Shown here piece by piece: positions 1 through 9,167 of a stretch of 64,000 nt of DNA. Numbering within the stretch: position 1 is the first letter of the stretch; the number at the start of each line of letters is the position of its first letter. The notes below the pieces were generated by a model. That model had not been told where the DNA came from. It searched no databases and worked only from the letters and a program-made list of their open reading frames with translations. This stretch comes from CAIRTM01 sp963723235 (lineage in GTDB: Bacteria; Desulfobacterota; WTBG01; CAIYCZ01; CAIRTM01): the NCBI GenBank assembly GCA_963723235.1, contig CAVRPV010000019.1, positions 1 through 64,000 of the forward strand, written 5' to 3'. The position numbers and the translations under genes are program-made.

Positions 1-352
1 ATGAATTATTCAAATTCATGAAAAAATCGCCTAAATCATACCGGATCAAAGATACAATAACCATGTAAAAGTTATTAGCATTGCTTGTTTTTATGCAAAT
101 GCAGTATGACCTCCCCTTAAAAACACCGCGTGCCGGCCTGCATCATCCGGCAGCCTCAGTTCTCTTACCTGTAGCGTGCGACAGATGCTTTGCTCAACAA
201 TGCACCGGGAAGTCCGCTGCGTCTAAAAACGCCGTATCATTTTTTTTTGCTTTTTAATAAAAATAGTATTGCATGACCGGTGAAAAAATATTACTACTTT
301 TTTATAAGACGCATAATGTAGATCGCAAACACTGCCACCGGGGAGAATAGTA
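1..352. other. AT-rich intergenic region, no gene seen
   Basis: No convincing coding sequence is visible. The last 120 bases are strongly AT-rich, with runs of T and A just upstream of the ferredoxin start, so they probably hold its promoter. I could not pick one -35/-10 pair with confidence. A GGGGAG ribosome binding site at about 340-345 precedes the ferredoxin ATG. Confidence 0.4.
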
Positions 353-550
353 ATGAAAGTCAAAATCGATTATGACCTGTGCATGGACGATGGACACTGC
401 AGTGAGCTGTGTCCGGAAATATTTCAATTCGACGATCATCACAATAAAATCATTGTTGTCGAAAATGAAGTTCCCGAGGAGCTTGAAGATCTGGTTCGAC
501 AGGCTGCTGATGAATGTGACACCGGGGCGATTCTGATTCGCGAAGATTAG
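353..550 (+). CDS. Single-cluster ferredoxin
   Basis: A 65-residue acidic protein of the small monocluster ferredoxin type, a cytoplasmic one-electron carrier. The cluster motif is C10-x2-D13-x2-C16-x3-C20-P, with the fourth cysteine at C55. Aspartate sits where a second cysteine normally is, as in the Pyrococcus-type ferredoxin, so the cluster could be an Asp-ligated 4Fe-4S or a 3Fe-4S (family knowledge). The residue after C55 is Asp, where Pro is usual (C-D-T-G-A-I). The start is supported by GGGGAG 7-8 bases upstream. The redox partner cannot be told from the neighbours. Confidence 0.88.
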   Translation: MKVKIDYDLCMDDGHCSELCPEIFQFDDHHNKIIVVENEVPEELEDLVRQAADECDTGAILIRED

Positions 551-680
551 CGGGCTGTGCCGCCTGGCGATGACGAAAAGGATACGGCAGGCATGCGAAC
601 CTCAGGCGCGAAGGATACAGCGCTGACGGAGCTCCTGCACCCACGCCTTCCGGCATTGCATTACCCCGGGCAAACCATCT

Positions 681-878
681 GTGGAATACACCGTAGTGAT
701 CAATACAATCAAAACCTTTATACAAGAGTACCCGGAGCTTGCGGCTCTCCTGATCTTTACTGCTCTGGTAATTGACACACTCTATGTGTACCGGACAGTA
801 AAGAGGGTCTGGAAAAAATCATCTCGCAATCCCGCCAGCACACAATCCTTACTCAACAAACTTGAGAAATCGGAATAA
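681..878 (+). CDS. Small single-pass membrane protein, hypothetical
   Basis: A 65-residue reading frame starting at GTG. Residues about 20-37 (LAALLIFTALVIDTLYVY) form one plausible membrane helix, followed by a basic stretch (YRTVKRVWKKSSR), which is a cytoplasmic-side positive tail. I recognise no family. There is no strong ribosome binding site and an overlapping frame (557-775) competes, so this could be chance. It is kept because hydrophobic segment plus basic flank is typical of real small membrane proteins. Confidence 0.35.
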   Translation: MEYTVVINTIKTFIQEYPELAALLIFTALVIDTLYVYRTVKRVWKKSSRNPASTQSLLNKLEKSE

Positions 879-892
879 CTCCCGCTCCATCC

Positions 893-1159
893 TTATTTGT
901 TATTGCGTATCTTAGTAATATTAACCGGGGATGACGGAAAGACGCAGCGGCGCGAATCTTTGCCGCTGAAAAGAGGATGTGTGCGCGGCAGCCGTATGGT
1001 ATAGGCCTGCAGCCGGAGAGACTGCTCAAGCGCCAGCAGCGCCTGTTTTTCTGCCTCCATGCGTTTTGTATGCCTTGAACGGGGCGCAGACGGCACGGCC
1101 GTTTTTCTTGCAGGGATTACCGGTGCCGTCAGGCTGAGGGCCGGCTTAAGTTTGCTCAT
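893..1159 (-). CDS. Small basic hypothetical protein
   Basis: 88 residues from the ATG at 1159, chosen over an in-frame upstream TTG (1249) because AGGAG lies 8 bases before this ATG. The protein is basic and Pro/Arg/Ser-rich, with no cysteine cluster or membrane segment and no recognised domain. It follows the 1250-1507 gene on the same strand and is probably co-transcribed with it. Function unknown. Confidence 0.45.
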   Translation of the reverse strand: MSKLKPALSLTAPVIPARKTAVPSAPRSRHTKRMEAEKQALLALEQSLRLQAYTIRLPRTHPLFSGKDSRRCVFPSSPVNITKIRNNK

Positions 1160-1249
1160 ATATGCGCTCCTGTTGCGCTGTAAAACTTCCGGCAATGCAC
1201 ACTCAGCAGAGCCCGCTCCGGTCGCAGCCTCAATATACGGGAGACTCAA

Positions 1250-1507
1250 TCAATCGTTTCCCTCATACCAGTCATCCCCGGTAAGCTCAGGTATGACATG
1301 GCTGAATCCATGTTCGGCTGCCCAGTCAAGGGTTAATTTCCAGCGATTATGCTTATTCGCCTCGGTTGAAAGCAGCCAGCCCTGCATATTAAAAACCTGC
1401 GGAGGCATGGGTATGGTCCTGATGCCGGCCTGTTCACGGGCTTCGCTTAAACTGGTATAAATCTGGCGCCACAGATACAACTGCGGACATATCGGCTGTA
1501 CTGACAT
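1250..1507 (-). CDS. Conserved-looking hypothetical protein, 85 aa
   Basis: A soluble 85-residue protein rich in Trp (WRQI, GWLL, RWKL, DWAAEH, DWYEG) and ending in acidic residues. An AGGGAGA site lies about 9 bases before the ATG at 1507. The composition and well-placed start suggest a real gene, but I do not recognise the family. It may form a two-gene unit with the 893-1159 protein. Confidence 0.5.
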   Translation of the reverse strand: MSVQPICPQLYLWRQIYTSLSEAREQAGIRTIPMPPQVFNMQGWLLSTEANKHNRWKLTLDWAAEHGFSHVIPELTGDDWYEGND

Positions 1508-1531
1508 TGAAACAATCTCCCTACGCGCGAG

Positions 1532-2902
1532 TCATGCTACCATACTGCCTGCAAACACGGCTTCCGTATCAGCGCTGCAGCGAACACTGGTGCTGAAAAA
1601 TCGACGACCGGATGCACGTGAATCAGCGGCAGAAAGTTCATCCAGACGTTTCCTGACTTTGAGGACCTGCTCCGGACTGATGTCCGGACAATCCAGGGCT
1701 TCCCGCAAAAAACCGCAGGCGAGCTCGCACCGCTGCAACTTAAGACTGCATTCGGCCAGGCGGACATAGCATCCGATTTTATCAGGGATACCGTACAGGG
1801 CGCTTAGAAGTTCATCGACCGCCTGCTCATAGTCGCCGCACTGCATGTAGGCAATACCGAGATTCAGATGAAACTGCGGAGTATCCTGTGTGGGGTCCTG
1901 AAGTGCTATATTCTTAACAACATTTAAAACCGAAAAAGGCGAACCTTCCTGATCACCGCTTGACAGGTTCTCTGATGACGAATCATAGTCAAACCCCAGA
2001 GATGCATCCGTTGCAAGTGCTGCCTGCAGATCAAAAAAAGACCGGGTAGTCGCATCAGGCTCTTGCTGCTCTGCAGGGGCGGCAACCCGCGTCGATGTAA
2101 AAATATCGCCATGTGAAGGAACTGCCGGCTTCGGTGCGGGAATATCCGGCCTGCTGACAGGCTCGTGCTGCTGTGCAGGAACTGCAACCGGCTTCAATGC
2201 AAAAATGTCCGCCTGCGAAGAAGCTGCCGGCTTCGGCACGGGAGTATCCGGCCTGCGGGCGGGCTCGTGCTGCTGTGCAGGAACTGCAACCGGCTTCAAT
2301 GCAAAAATGTCAACCTGCGCAGGGGCTGCCGGCTTCGGCACGGGAGTATCCGGCCTGCGGACAGGCGCGTGCTGCTGTGCAGGGGCGGCAACCCGCTTCG
2401 ATGCGGATATGTCCGGCTTCGGTGCGGACCCGCCCGGATGGCTTTCAGCTGCAAAAAATGCCTGAACCTTGCGCTTCAAAACCGGATTATCAGGGGCAAA
2501 GTCCAGAACGCTGTCAAGGGTACGCTTAACCTCACTATCGCATCCGGCTTTCTTGTACTGATAGGCAAGAGCCAGCAGCACCGAGGCGCCGTCACCGGGG
2601 AAACCGGAGTTACGATACAAATCAGCCAGGGTCTCATACACACTATAGCGTTCCGGATCAATGGTGATTATATTCCGGTAAACTGCCATAGCGAGCTGCA
2701 TCTGCCGTTTTTCAAGAAAGGCCTGCGCAGCATTCAAATACTCATCCACGGCAAGCCCACGCTTGTTCTCACGCAAAAAGTGCTCGGCCAGCTTTATGGA
2801 AACCTGCGGGTTGGATGAGCGCTCGCCTTTAAGGCCGGCAGCCAGCAGGGGATCCATTTTCTGTTTTTCTCGATCTTTTGATTTGAAGAAGGGGAAAACC
2901 AT
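1532..2902 (-). CDS. TPR protein with Pro-rich tandem repeat linker
   Basis: About 456 residues from ATG 2902; a TTG seven codons upstream is possible but weaker. It begins with a basic MVFPFFKSKDREKQK stretch. TPR-like helices cover roughly residues 35-150, with alternating Ala/Leu/Tyr patterns such as AVYRNIITIDPERYSVYETLADLY. Then comes a low-complexity linker built of 34-residue repeats (see 2054-2413). A second TPR block lies at about 340-430 (LGIAYMQCGDYEQAVDELLSAL). No signal peptide is seen, so it is probably a cytoplasmic scaffold. Partner unknown; TPR proteins with this start are common near secretion or pilus genes, but nothing here fixes that role. Confidence 0.75.
   Translation of the reverse strand: MVFPFFKSKDREKQKMDPLLAAGLKGERSSNPQVSIKLAEHFLRENKRGLAVDEYLNAAQAFLEKRQMQLAMAVYRNIITIDPERYSVYETLADLYRNSGFPGDGASVLLALAYQYKKAGCDSEVKRTLDSVLDFAPDNPVLKRKVQAFFAAESHPGGSAPKPDISASKRVAAPAQQHAPVRRPDTPVPKPAAPAQVDIFALKPVAVPAQQHEPARRPDTPVPKPAASSQADIFALKPVAVPAQQHEPVSRPDIPAPKPAVPSHGDIFTSTRVAAPAEQQEPDATTRSFFDLQAALATDASLGFDYDSSSENLSSGDQEGSPFSVLNVVKNIALQDPTQDTPQFHLNLGIAYMQCGDYEQAVDELLSALYGIPDKIGCYVRLAECSLKLQRCELACGFLREALDCPDISPEQVLKVRKRLDELSAADSRASGRRFFSTSVRCSADTEAVFAGSMVA
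2054..2413 (-). repeat. Coding tandem repeat, ~102 bp (34 aa) units
   Basis: Three full units and one partial unit inside the TPR protein. Each reads roughly D-I-F-A-L-K-P-V-A-V-P-A-Q-Q-H-E-P, then a RRPDTPVPKPA stretch. The units are near-identical at DNA level, suggesting recent slippage expansion and probable copy-number variation between strains. Confidence 0.85.
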
Positions 2903-2999
2903 CGCTGCCTGCTTTCCGTACAAAAAGTCCTGACGCGCTCGTATTACAAAACTATCGTATTTTTAAAACAAACATGCTCGCTGATGTTACTATGCGAAG

Positions 3000-3410
3000 C
3001 TACTTACAGGGCCCCAGCCTGCGACCGGACATTGTATTGACGACCTTCATATCCATGCCGCTGATGGCAACGTCCATTGTGCCCGAAAAGCTTTCGCCCT
3101 CATAGATAATGCTGCCCGTGGAAACGGTTTTGACGCCTTCTGTGCTGCACTCCATGGTCCAGTTCACGGTATTGCCGTTGACACGCTGATCTTTAATAAC
3201 ACAGTTCTGAGGCATCTGGGGGTCTGCGGGCACAAGAGCATCGCTCTTCAAACACTGCGTATGCTTCTGCGGCGGCATCTTGATGCCGCTCATCTCACTC
3301 ACGATCGTAATTTCCCAACTGCCCTCCTGCACATCGGGGCTCGCGACAACCGGCGAGGCAAACAATACCAGCACGGCAACCAGTAACAGCGTCTGCATTT
3401 TTTCAGCCAT
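3000..3410 (-). CDS. DUF3617 family exported protein
   Basis: A 136-residue protein with an N-terminal signal peptide (MQTLLLVAVLVLFASPVVAS). The rest fits DUF3617: an early G-S-W-E-I-T, paired cysteines (QCLKSD, NCVIKD, MECS), a F-S-G-T-M-D segment and the C-terminal G-R-R-L-G-P-C. The family is found in the periplasm and its biochemical role is unknown. It lies 29 bases after aspS on the same strand with AAAGG before the start, so it may be the last gene of that unit. Confidence 0.8.
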   Translation of the reverse strand: MAEKMQTLLLVAVLVLFASPVVASPDVQEGSWEITIVSEMSGIKMPPQKHTQCLKSDALVPADPQMPQNCVIKDQRVNGNTVNWTMECSTEGVKTVSTGSIIYEGESFSGTMDVAISGMDMKVVNTMSGRRLGPCK

Positions 3411-3439
3411 GGCAGCTACCTTTCATGCTGTTTAAAAAA

Positions 3440-5233
3440 CTATTTTTCAGGCTGCGTATCATCGAGCCGTATATGGAGCTGGCTCAACTGCTGAGGGTCA
3501 ACTACAGATGGTGCCTGCGACATCAGGCAGGCAGCTTTCAATGTTTTTGGAAAGGCAATCACATCACGGATTGAGCTCTGGCCGCTCATAAGCATCACCA
3601 GACGGTCAAGCCCGAGCGCCAGCCCGCCATGCGGCGGCGCGCCGAAGCGCAGGGCGTCAAGCAGGAAACCGAACTTTTCACGGGCCTCATCGGGCTCAAT
3701 GCCCAGCACGGCAAACATCTTCTCCTGCACGTCCGGCCGGTGGATACGGATACTGCCGCCGCCGATTTCACTGCCGTTGAGCACCAGGTCATATGCCCGG
3801 GCCCGAACCCGTGCCGGATCACTGTCAAGCAGTCCCATGTCCTCATCCTGCGGCGCAGTAAAGGGATGATGAACCGCCATAAACCTCTTTTCCTGCCCAT
3901 CATACTCAAGCAGCGGAAAATCCGTGACCCAGGCTAATCCATACGGCTGGTCCGGCGTAAGGCTGAGCCGCCGGATAATATCGAGCCGCACGCGCCCCAA
4001 AGCATTGCAGGCCGTTGTATAGGCATCAGACACCATAAGCAGCAGATCGCCGGGGGCAGCGTCCAGAATGCGCCCTATCTCGGCCTTTTCCCCGTCCCCC
4101 ATAAACTTCGCGGCCGAAGACTGCCAGCCATCGGGATTGACCTTGACCCACAGCAATCCGGCAGCACCGTGAATGCGGGCAACCTCAGCCAGTTCATCAA
4201 GCTCCTTGCGCGAGAATGTTGCCGCGCCTTTAACGTTCAGCGCTTTTACCACACCGCCCCTGGCCAGGGTCTCGGAAAACACCTTGAAAGCCGAGTTGCG
4301 CACCGCTGAGCTTACATCCCGCAGTTCGAGCCCAAAGCGCATATCAGGCGCGTCAAGACCGAATCGGTCCATGGCCTCATGATAGGTCAAACGTTGAAAC
4401 GGCAGCGCAAGCTCCACACCCAGGATGTCCCGGAACAAACGCTGCATCAATTGTTCAACTATCGCCTGAATGTCCTCTTCACGCACAAACGAAAGCTCAA
4501 GATCAACCTGCGTGAACTCGGGCTGACGGTCGGCACGCAGGTCTTCATCGCGAAAGCATTTTACAATCTGAAAGTAGCGATCAAACCCCGCAACCATAAG
4601 AAGCTGCTTGAAAAGCTGCGGCGACTGCGGCAGGGCGTAAAAACAGCCCTGCTCAACGCGGCTGGGTACCAGATAATCCCGCGCGCCCTCAGGCGTGCTC
4701 TTCGTCAGCATGGGGGTTTCAAATTCCATGAAACCGTTTTCCACCAGGCAGGACCTGATGATCTGATACATGCGGTGCCGGATTATAAATGTCTGCTGCA
4801 TAACAGGGCGCCGCAAATCAAGATAGCGATACTTCAACCTCAGGGTTTCAGAAGCACTCACGTTATCGTCGATTTCAAACGGCGGGGTATCGGCCTCATT
4901 CAGGATGCACAGTTCGAGGGCCGCGATTTCGATCTCCCCGGTCAGCATCGACGTGTTTGCCATGCCCTCGGGCCGGGGCCGAACCCTGCCCCTGACCGCT
5001 ATCACGTATTCACCTCGAAGCGTATGGGCTTTTTCAAGAGCAACCGCATCAGCATCAGGAGTAAACGCCACCTGCACGATACCGGTTCGATCACGCAGAT
5101 CGACAAAGATCAGACCGCCAAGATCACGTCGACCATGCACCCAGCCCATAACAATAACATCTGAGCCGATGTCCCCGGCACGCACATCACTGCACATATG
5201 TGATCGTTTCAAAGCGGCAAATGGCTCTCCCAC
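3440..5233 (-). CDS. aspS: Aspartyl-tRNA synthetase
   Basis: 597 residues, the usual bacterial length. It charges tRNA-Asp in the cytoplasm. The OB-fold anticodon domain (GWVHGRRDLGGLIFVDLRDR) comes first, then class II motif 2 (FRDEDLRADRQPEFTQ), the bacterial GAD insertion and motif 3 (GGLALGLDRLVMLMSG). Leu in R-R-D-L-G-G sits where many non-discriminating enzymes carry His, so a discriminating enzyme is more likely (inference). Start is GTG 5233, with AGGAG 8 bases upstream. It lies 92 bases after moeA on the same strand. Confidence 0.97.
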   Translation of the reverse strand: MGEPFAALKRSHMCSDVRAGDIGSDVIVMGWVHGRRDLGGLIFVDLRDRTGIVQVAFTPDADAVALEKAHTLRGEYVIAVRGRVRPRPEGMANTSMLTGEIEIAALELCILNEADTPPFEIDDNVSASETLRLKYRYLDLRRPVMQQTFIIRHRMYQIIRSCLVENGFMEFETPMLTKSTPEGARDYLVPSRVEQGCFYALPQSPQLFKQLLMVAGFDRYFQIVKCFRDEDLRADRQPEFTQVDLELSFVREEDIQAIVEQLMQRLFRDILGVELALPFQRLTYHEAMDRFGLDAPDMRFGLELRDVSSAVRNSAFKVFSETLARGGVVKALNVKGAATFSRKELDELAEVARIHGAAGLLWVKVNPDGWQSSAAKFMGDGEKAEIGRILDAAPGDLLLMVSDAYTTACNALGRVRLDIIRRLSLTPDQPYGLAWVTDFPLLEYDGQEKRFMAVHHPFTAPQDEDMGLLDSDPARVRARAYDLVLNGSEIGGGSIRIHRPDVQEKMFAVLGIEPDEAREKFGFLLDALRFGAPPHGGLALGLDRLVMLMSGQSSIRDVIAFPKTLKAACLMSQAPSVVDPQQLSQLHIRLDDTQPEK

Positions 5234-5325
5234 GAAAGGTCTCCTGTTGTAGTAATATTGAAGTCAGCCTGCTGTTATGGTTAGTGTCCGCCAGCAATGC
5301 CGTAGTTACATACACTAACGCTGCA

Positions 5326-6552
5326 TCAGAACTGATGGCTCGCGGTCGTCTCAAATTCAGGGTCCAAAACCTGCACCTCTACCCTGTCGCCTGCGTGCAC
5401 ATTTCCAACTGTTTCCGGAATAATTATCAGCGCGTTTGCTTCGGCCATTGACATCAGAATGCCCGAGCCCTGCGCCCCGGTGGTGCATGCGTGATACCCG
5501 TCAGGCTCCCGACGCAACCGGCAACGCAGGAAATACGTTAACCCCGTCCTGGTTTCAACCGGCTCATCCATCACAGCAGTCAGAGTACTGCGGAACATTT
5601 TCTGCAATCCGCTCATCTTGCGCATGGCCGGCCTGACAAACTGCTCAAAAGAAATCATGGCTGAAACCGGGTTGCCCGGCAGCCCGAATGCGGGAATGCG
5701 CCCGATCGTGCCAAACGCCAGAGGCCGTCCGGGCCGCATGGCAACCTTCCAGAACGACATTTCGGCACCCATATCCCGCAAAACATCCTTGACAAAATCA
5801 TAATCACCAACCGAAACACCGCCCGATGAGATAATAATATCGGCATGCATGCCTTGTTCAAAACACGCGCGCAAGTCCTCTGGAGTGTCGTGCGCAATTC
5901 CCAGCATGATCGGGGTACCGCCGTTCTCCTGCACCAGGGCAGCCAGGGAATAACTGTTGCTGCTGACGATCCTGCCGTCGCCCAGATTGCCGTCAATGTC
6001 CACAAGTTCATCACCGGTGGAGAGAATCGCAACCCGCGGCCGCTGACACACGCTGATACTGGCACGTTTGATTGAGGCAAGCACGCCGATATGGGCAGGC
6101 CTTAAGCGGATGCCGGAGTCCATGACCTTGTCTCCGGCTTTAATATCTTCCCCGGCAAACCTGATATTGGCGGCAACCGGCTCACGCTCAAGTATCTCCA
6201 CATAATCGCCGTCACGGCGAGTCACTTCCTGCTTGATGACCACATCAGCCCCGTCCGGCACCGGTGCGCCGGTCATGATCCGCATGGCCTCACCGCTTCC
6301 GACGACAACGCACGAGCGTGATCCGGCCGGCAGATCGCCGATCACCCGCAGCCGTGCGGGAGGCTCAGCTAGATCGCCGGATCGCACGGCATAGCCGTCC
6401 ATGGCTGAATTATCAAGCGGTGGAATGGTTACATCCGAAACAATGTCCTCGGCCAACACACGGCCGAGGGCCTGATTGGTCATGATGCGCTCGGAGCCAA
6501 GCACAGATACGCTCGACAAAATGGCATCGAGTGCTTCAGCGACCGAAATCAT
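5326..6552 (-). CDS. moeA: Molybdopterin molybdenumtransferase MoeA
   Basis: 408 residues, full length. MoeA inserts molybdate into adenylylated molybdopterin to make molybdenum cofactor. Visible family signatures are NSAMDGYAV, GAPVPDGADVVIKQE, the MoCF-fold STGDELV, GGVSVGDYDFVK, and PGRPLAFG followed by GLPGNPVSA. The ATG overlaps the secF stop (ATGA), suggesting translational coupling to the Sec genes. Its presence implies at least one molybdo- or tungsto-enzyme elsewhere in the genome. Confidence 0.95.
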   Translation of the reverse strand: MISVAEALDAILSSVSVLGSERIMTNQALGRVLAEDIVSDVTIPPLDNSAMDGYAVRSGDLAEPPARLRVIGDLPAGSRSCVVVGSGEAMRIMTGAPVPDGADVVIKQEVTRRDGDYVEILEREPVAANIRFAGEDIKAGDKVMDSGIRLRPAHIGVLASIKRASISVCQRPRVAILSTGDELVDIDGNLGDGRIVSSNSYSLAALVQENGGTPIMLGIAHDTPEDLRACFEQGMHADIIISSGGVSVGDYDFVKDVLRDMGAEMSFWKVAMRPGRPLAFGTIGRIPAFGLPGNPVSAMISFEQFVRPAMRKMSGLQKMFRSTLTAVMDEPVETRTGLTYFLRCRLRREPDGYHACTTGAQGSGILMSMAEANALIIIPETVGNVHAGDRVEVQVLDPEFETTASHQF

Positions 6553-7526
6553 GCAGCGCGGCCTTTCAGCGCCGCAGGGCTCTTACGCCGGGCAGCAAGA
6601 TTCTCCCAGAGAATCAGCAGCGGGCTGGCGATATAAACCGAGGAATACGTGCCGACCGTAAAGCCGATCAGCAGGGCAAAGGCAAAAGCATGGATAACAG
6701 CACCGCCGAAAACATACAGCGCGACGACCGCCATCAGGGTTGTGCCGCTGGTAAGAAGGGTGCGGCTCAGGGTCTGATTGATGCTGACGTTCACGATCTC
6801 CGCCAGGGGCTGGCGCGTCATAAGACGCCGGTTTTCACGAATCCGGTCGCACACAATAATGGTATCGTTGACCGAATAGCCGACCACGGTCAGCAGCGCG
6901 GCGATAATCGGCAAGTCGATAGCGGCGCCGGTAATGGCAAGCGCGCCCAGCGTGATCACCACGTCGTGGGCCAGCGCGATAATAGCGCCGATGCCGAAGC
7001 GCAACTCGAACCGGAACCAGATGTAGGCCAGCATGCCCAGCAGCGAAAACAGCACCGCCAGCATACCTTTTTCGCGCAGTTCCTTGCCGACCTTGGGACC
7101 CACCATTTCCGTTCGGCGCACTTCAAAACCGTCCGTACCGAAAATACCTGCAAACTTCTCGGTGATGCGGCCCGTGAGCGCCTCAGGGGTCGCTTCTTTC
7201 TCAGTGGACGGAATATTGATCAAAAATTCATTGCCCTGCTCATCACCGAAGCGCTGCACTGCGGCGTCACCACCGCCATCAACCTGCTCCATGGCTGAAC
7301 GGATCCGGTCCGGGGTTACCGGACTGTTGAAGCGCACCTGCACCAGCGTACCGCCGACAAAGTCAATACCCCAGCGCGGACCGCCCTGTACGACCAGAAT
7401 GCCGATGCTGAGCAGCACCATCGCAAGAGAAACAATAAAGGCCGGTTTAATCATGCCGACAAAATCTATATTGAGATTCGGCGAAATGATTTCGAAAAAA
7501 CGGATCTTCTGCTTAATGCTTTCCAC
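6549..7526 (-). CDS. secF: Protein translocase subunit SecF
   Basis: 325 residues with a first membrane helix at about 28-46 (FIVSLAMVLLSIGILVV), a periplasmic domain beginning WGIDFVGGTLVQV, and five more helices from about 160. VGYSVNDTIIVCDRIREN is the conserved SecF signature in the proton-linked RND-like core. It partners SecD to pull preproteins across the inner membrane. It follows secD by 14 bases and overlaps moeA by 4. Confidence 0.96.
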   Translation of the reverse strand: MESIKQKIRFFEIISPNLNIDFVGMIKPAFIVSLAMVLLSIGILVVQGGPRWGIDFVGGTLVQVRFNSPVTPDRIRSAMEQVDGGGDAAVQRFGDEQGNEFLINIPSTEKEATPEALTGRITEKFAGIFGTDGFEVRRTEMVGPKVGKELREKGMLAVLFSLLGMLAYIWFRFELRFGIGAIIALAHDVVITLGALAITGAAIDLPIIAALLTVVGYSVNDTIIVCDRIRENRRLMTRQPLAEIVNVSINQTLSRTLLTSGTTLMAVVALYVFGGAVIHAFAFALLIGFTVGTYSSVYIASPLLILWENLAARRKSPAALKGRAA

Positions 7527-7540
7527 AGCCAGTCCTTTCT

Positions 7541-9142
7541 TTAAATGCTAAATGTCTGCATACGGGTGCGGCCCAGAGCGTAGTCAAAGATAAAACGCGT
7601 AACAAACAGCGCGGTGAACAGGCTTGCCAGGAGGCCGATACTGAGCGTCAGCGCGAATCCCTTGACCGGCCCGGTGCCGAACTGAAACAGGAACGCCGCC
7701 GAGATCAGCGTGGTCAAATTGGAGTCAAGAATGCTGGACAGGGCCTTGGCGTAACCGGCACTGACTGCGGCCCGGACGGTTTTGCCCACGCGCAGTTCCT
7801 CGCGGATACGCTCGTAAATAAGCACGTTGGCATCAACGGCCATGCCGATCGTGAGTGCTATGCCGGCTATGCCGGGCAGGGTCAGCGTGGCCCTGAACGC
7901 GGCCAGCGTCGCCATGAGCAAAACGATATTGAGCGATACGGCCACCGAGGCCGCGACACCGGCAAGCTTGTAATACACGCACATAAAAATGATCACGAGT
8001 ACGCCGCCAAGCAGCGTCGCGCGTATGCCCTGTGCAATCGAATCGCGGCCCAGCGAGGGGCCGACCAGTCGCTTTTCAATAATGGTAACCGGGGCCGGCA
8101 GGGACCCGGCCCGCAGCACGATCGCAAGGTCGCGGGCCTCCTCCATGGAGAAGCTGCCGGTAATCTGGGCCTGGCCTCCCGCAATACGCTCCTGTATCTG
8201 CGGGGCCGAATACACATTATCATCCAGCACGATAGCCAGGCGTTTTTTGACATTGGTGCGCGTGATGCGCTCAAATATCTGCGCGCCGCGCGTATCAAAT
8301 TCAATCGAAACATAGGGCTCATTAAACCGTGAATCAATACGCACCTGGGCACCGGTCAGGCTTTCACCGGTCAAAAGTGTGCGGCTGTTCAGCAAAAACG
8401 GCTTCTGGCTCACAACACCTGTTGAGGGGTTTACCTGCCGTTGATACAACAGCTGTCCCTCGGCCGGCAGATCACCCTTCAGGGCCTTCTCAAGGCTGTT
8501 TTCATCGTCAACCAGCTTGAATGCAAGCGTGGCGGTCTTGCCGATCAGGTTGATAGCGCGCTGCGGGTCCTTCACACCGGGCAGCTGCACCAGGATCATG
8601 TCATCGCCCTGTTTCTGTATGACCGGCTCACTTACCCCGAACTGATCAATCCGGTTGCGAATGGTTTCAATCGCCTGATCAACCGCCATACGGGAAATAT
8701 TTGCGGCTTCCTCGGCCTGTATGCTCAAGGTATAGACCAGGCTGCCGTCGTCAAGTTTTTGTGGGGCTGACCTGGTTATGGAATTAAAACGCCGGTCAAT
8801 CAGCTTCTCGAAAGCATCACTTTTGCCTGCATCAACAATCTGCGCCTGCATCGTTGAAGACGATATTTTAGATACATGATCAAAGGGAATACCCTCTTCA
8901 AACAGCAATTCCTCAAGCTCGGACGTATAGCGTTCAATGGTGTTCTCAACCGCTTTTTCCGAGTCAACCTCCAGCAGCAAATGCATACCGCCCTGCAGGT
9001 CAAGGCCAAGCGAAATTTTTTCCGACGGCAGGGTACCCTGCCACCACAACGGTACGGTTACAAGAGTCGGAAGCAGATACATCAGGGCTACAACAACCAC
9101 AAAGCCGATGAGCGCTGCTTTCCACTTCAGTTCTTTCGTCAT
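7541..9142 (-). CDS. secD: Protein translocase subunit SecD
   Basis: 533 residues. It has one N-terminal helix (about 8-26), the periplasmic P1 domain with the LGLDLQGGMHLLLEV signature, and five C-terminal helices with the GMAVDANVLIYERIREE motif that matches SecF. As a typical bacterial SecD separate from SecF, it forms SecDF(YajC) with SecYEG. Operon order is yajC-secD-secF-moeA-aspS. Confidence 0.97.
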   Translation of the reverse strand: MTKELKWKAALIGFVVVVALMYLLPTLVTVPLWWQGTLPSEKISLGLDLQGGMHLLLEVDSEKAVENTIERYTSELEELLFEEGIPFDHVSKISSSTMQAQIVDAGKSDAFEKLIDRRFNSITRSAPQKLDDGSLVYTLSIQAEEAANISRMAVDQAIETIRNRIDQFGVSEPVIQKQGDDMILVQLPGVKDPQRAINLIGKTATLAFKLVDDENSLEKALKGDLPAEGQLLYQRQVNPSTGVVSQKPFLLNSRTLLTGESLTGAQVRIDSRFNEPYVSIEFDTRGAQIFERITRTNVKKRLAIVLDDNVYSAPQIQERIAGGQAQITGSFSMEEARDLAIVLRAGSLPAPVTIIEKRLVGPSLGRDSIAQGIRATLLGGVLVIIFMCVYYKLAGVAASVAVSLNIVLLMATLAAFRATLTLPGIAGIALTIGMAVDANVLIYERIREELRVGKTVRAAVSAGYAKALSSILDSNLTTLISAAFLFQFGTGPVKGFALTLSIGLLASLFTALFVTRFIFDYALGRTRMQTFSI

Positions 9143-9167
9143 GACTGCTCCCTTTCAGCTTTCTTAT

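Noticed and set aside
557..775. 72-codon frame overlapping the small membrane protein
   Set aside because: No ribosome binding site; composition is not protein-like; competes with the more plausible 681-878 frame.
2054..2413. CRISPR-like repeat array
   Set aside because: Units are adjacent with no spacers and keep the reading frame of the TPR protein, so this is a coding tandem repeat.
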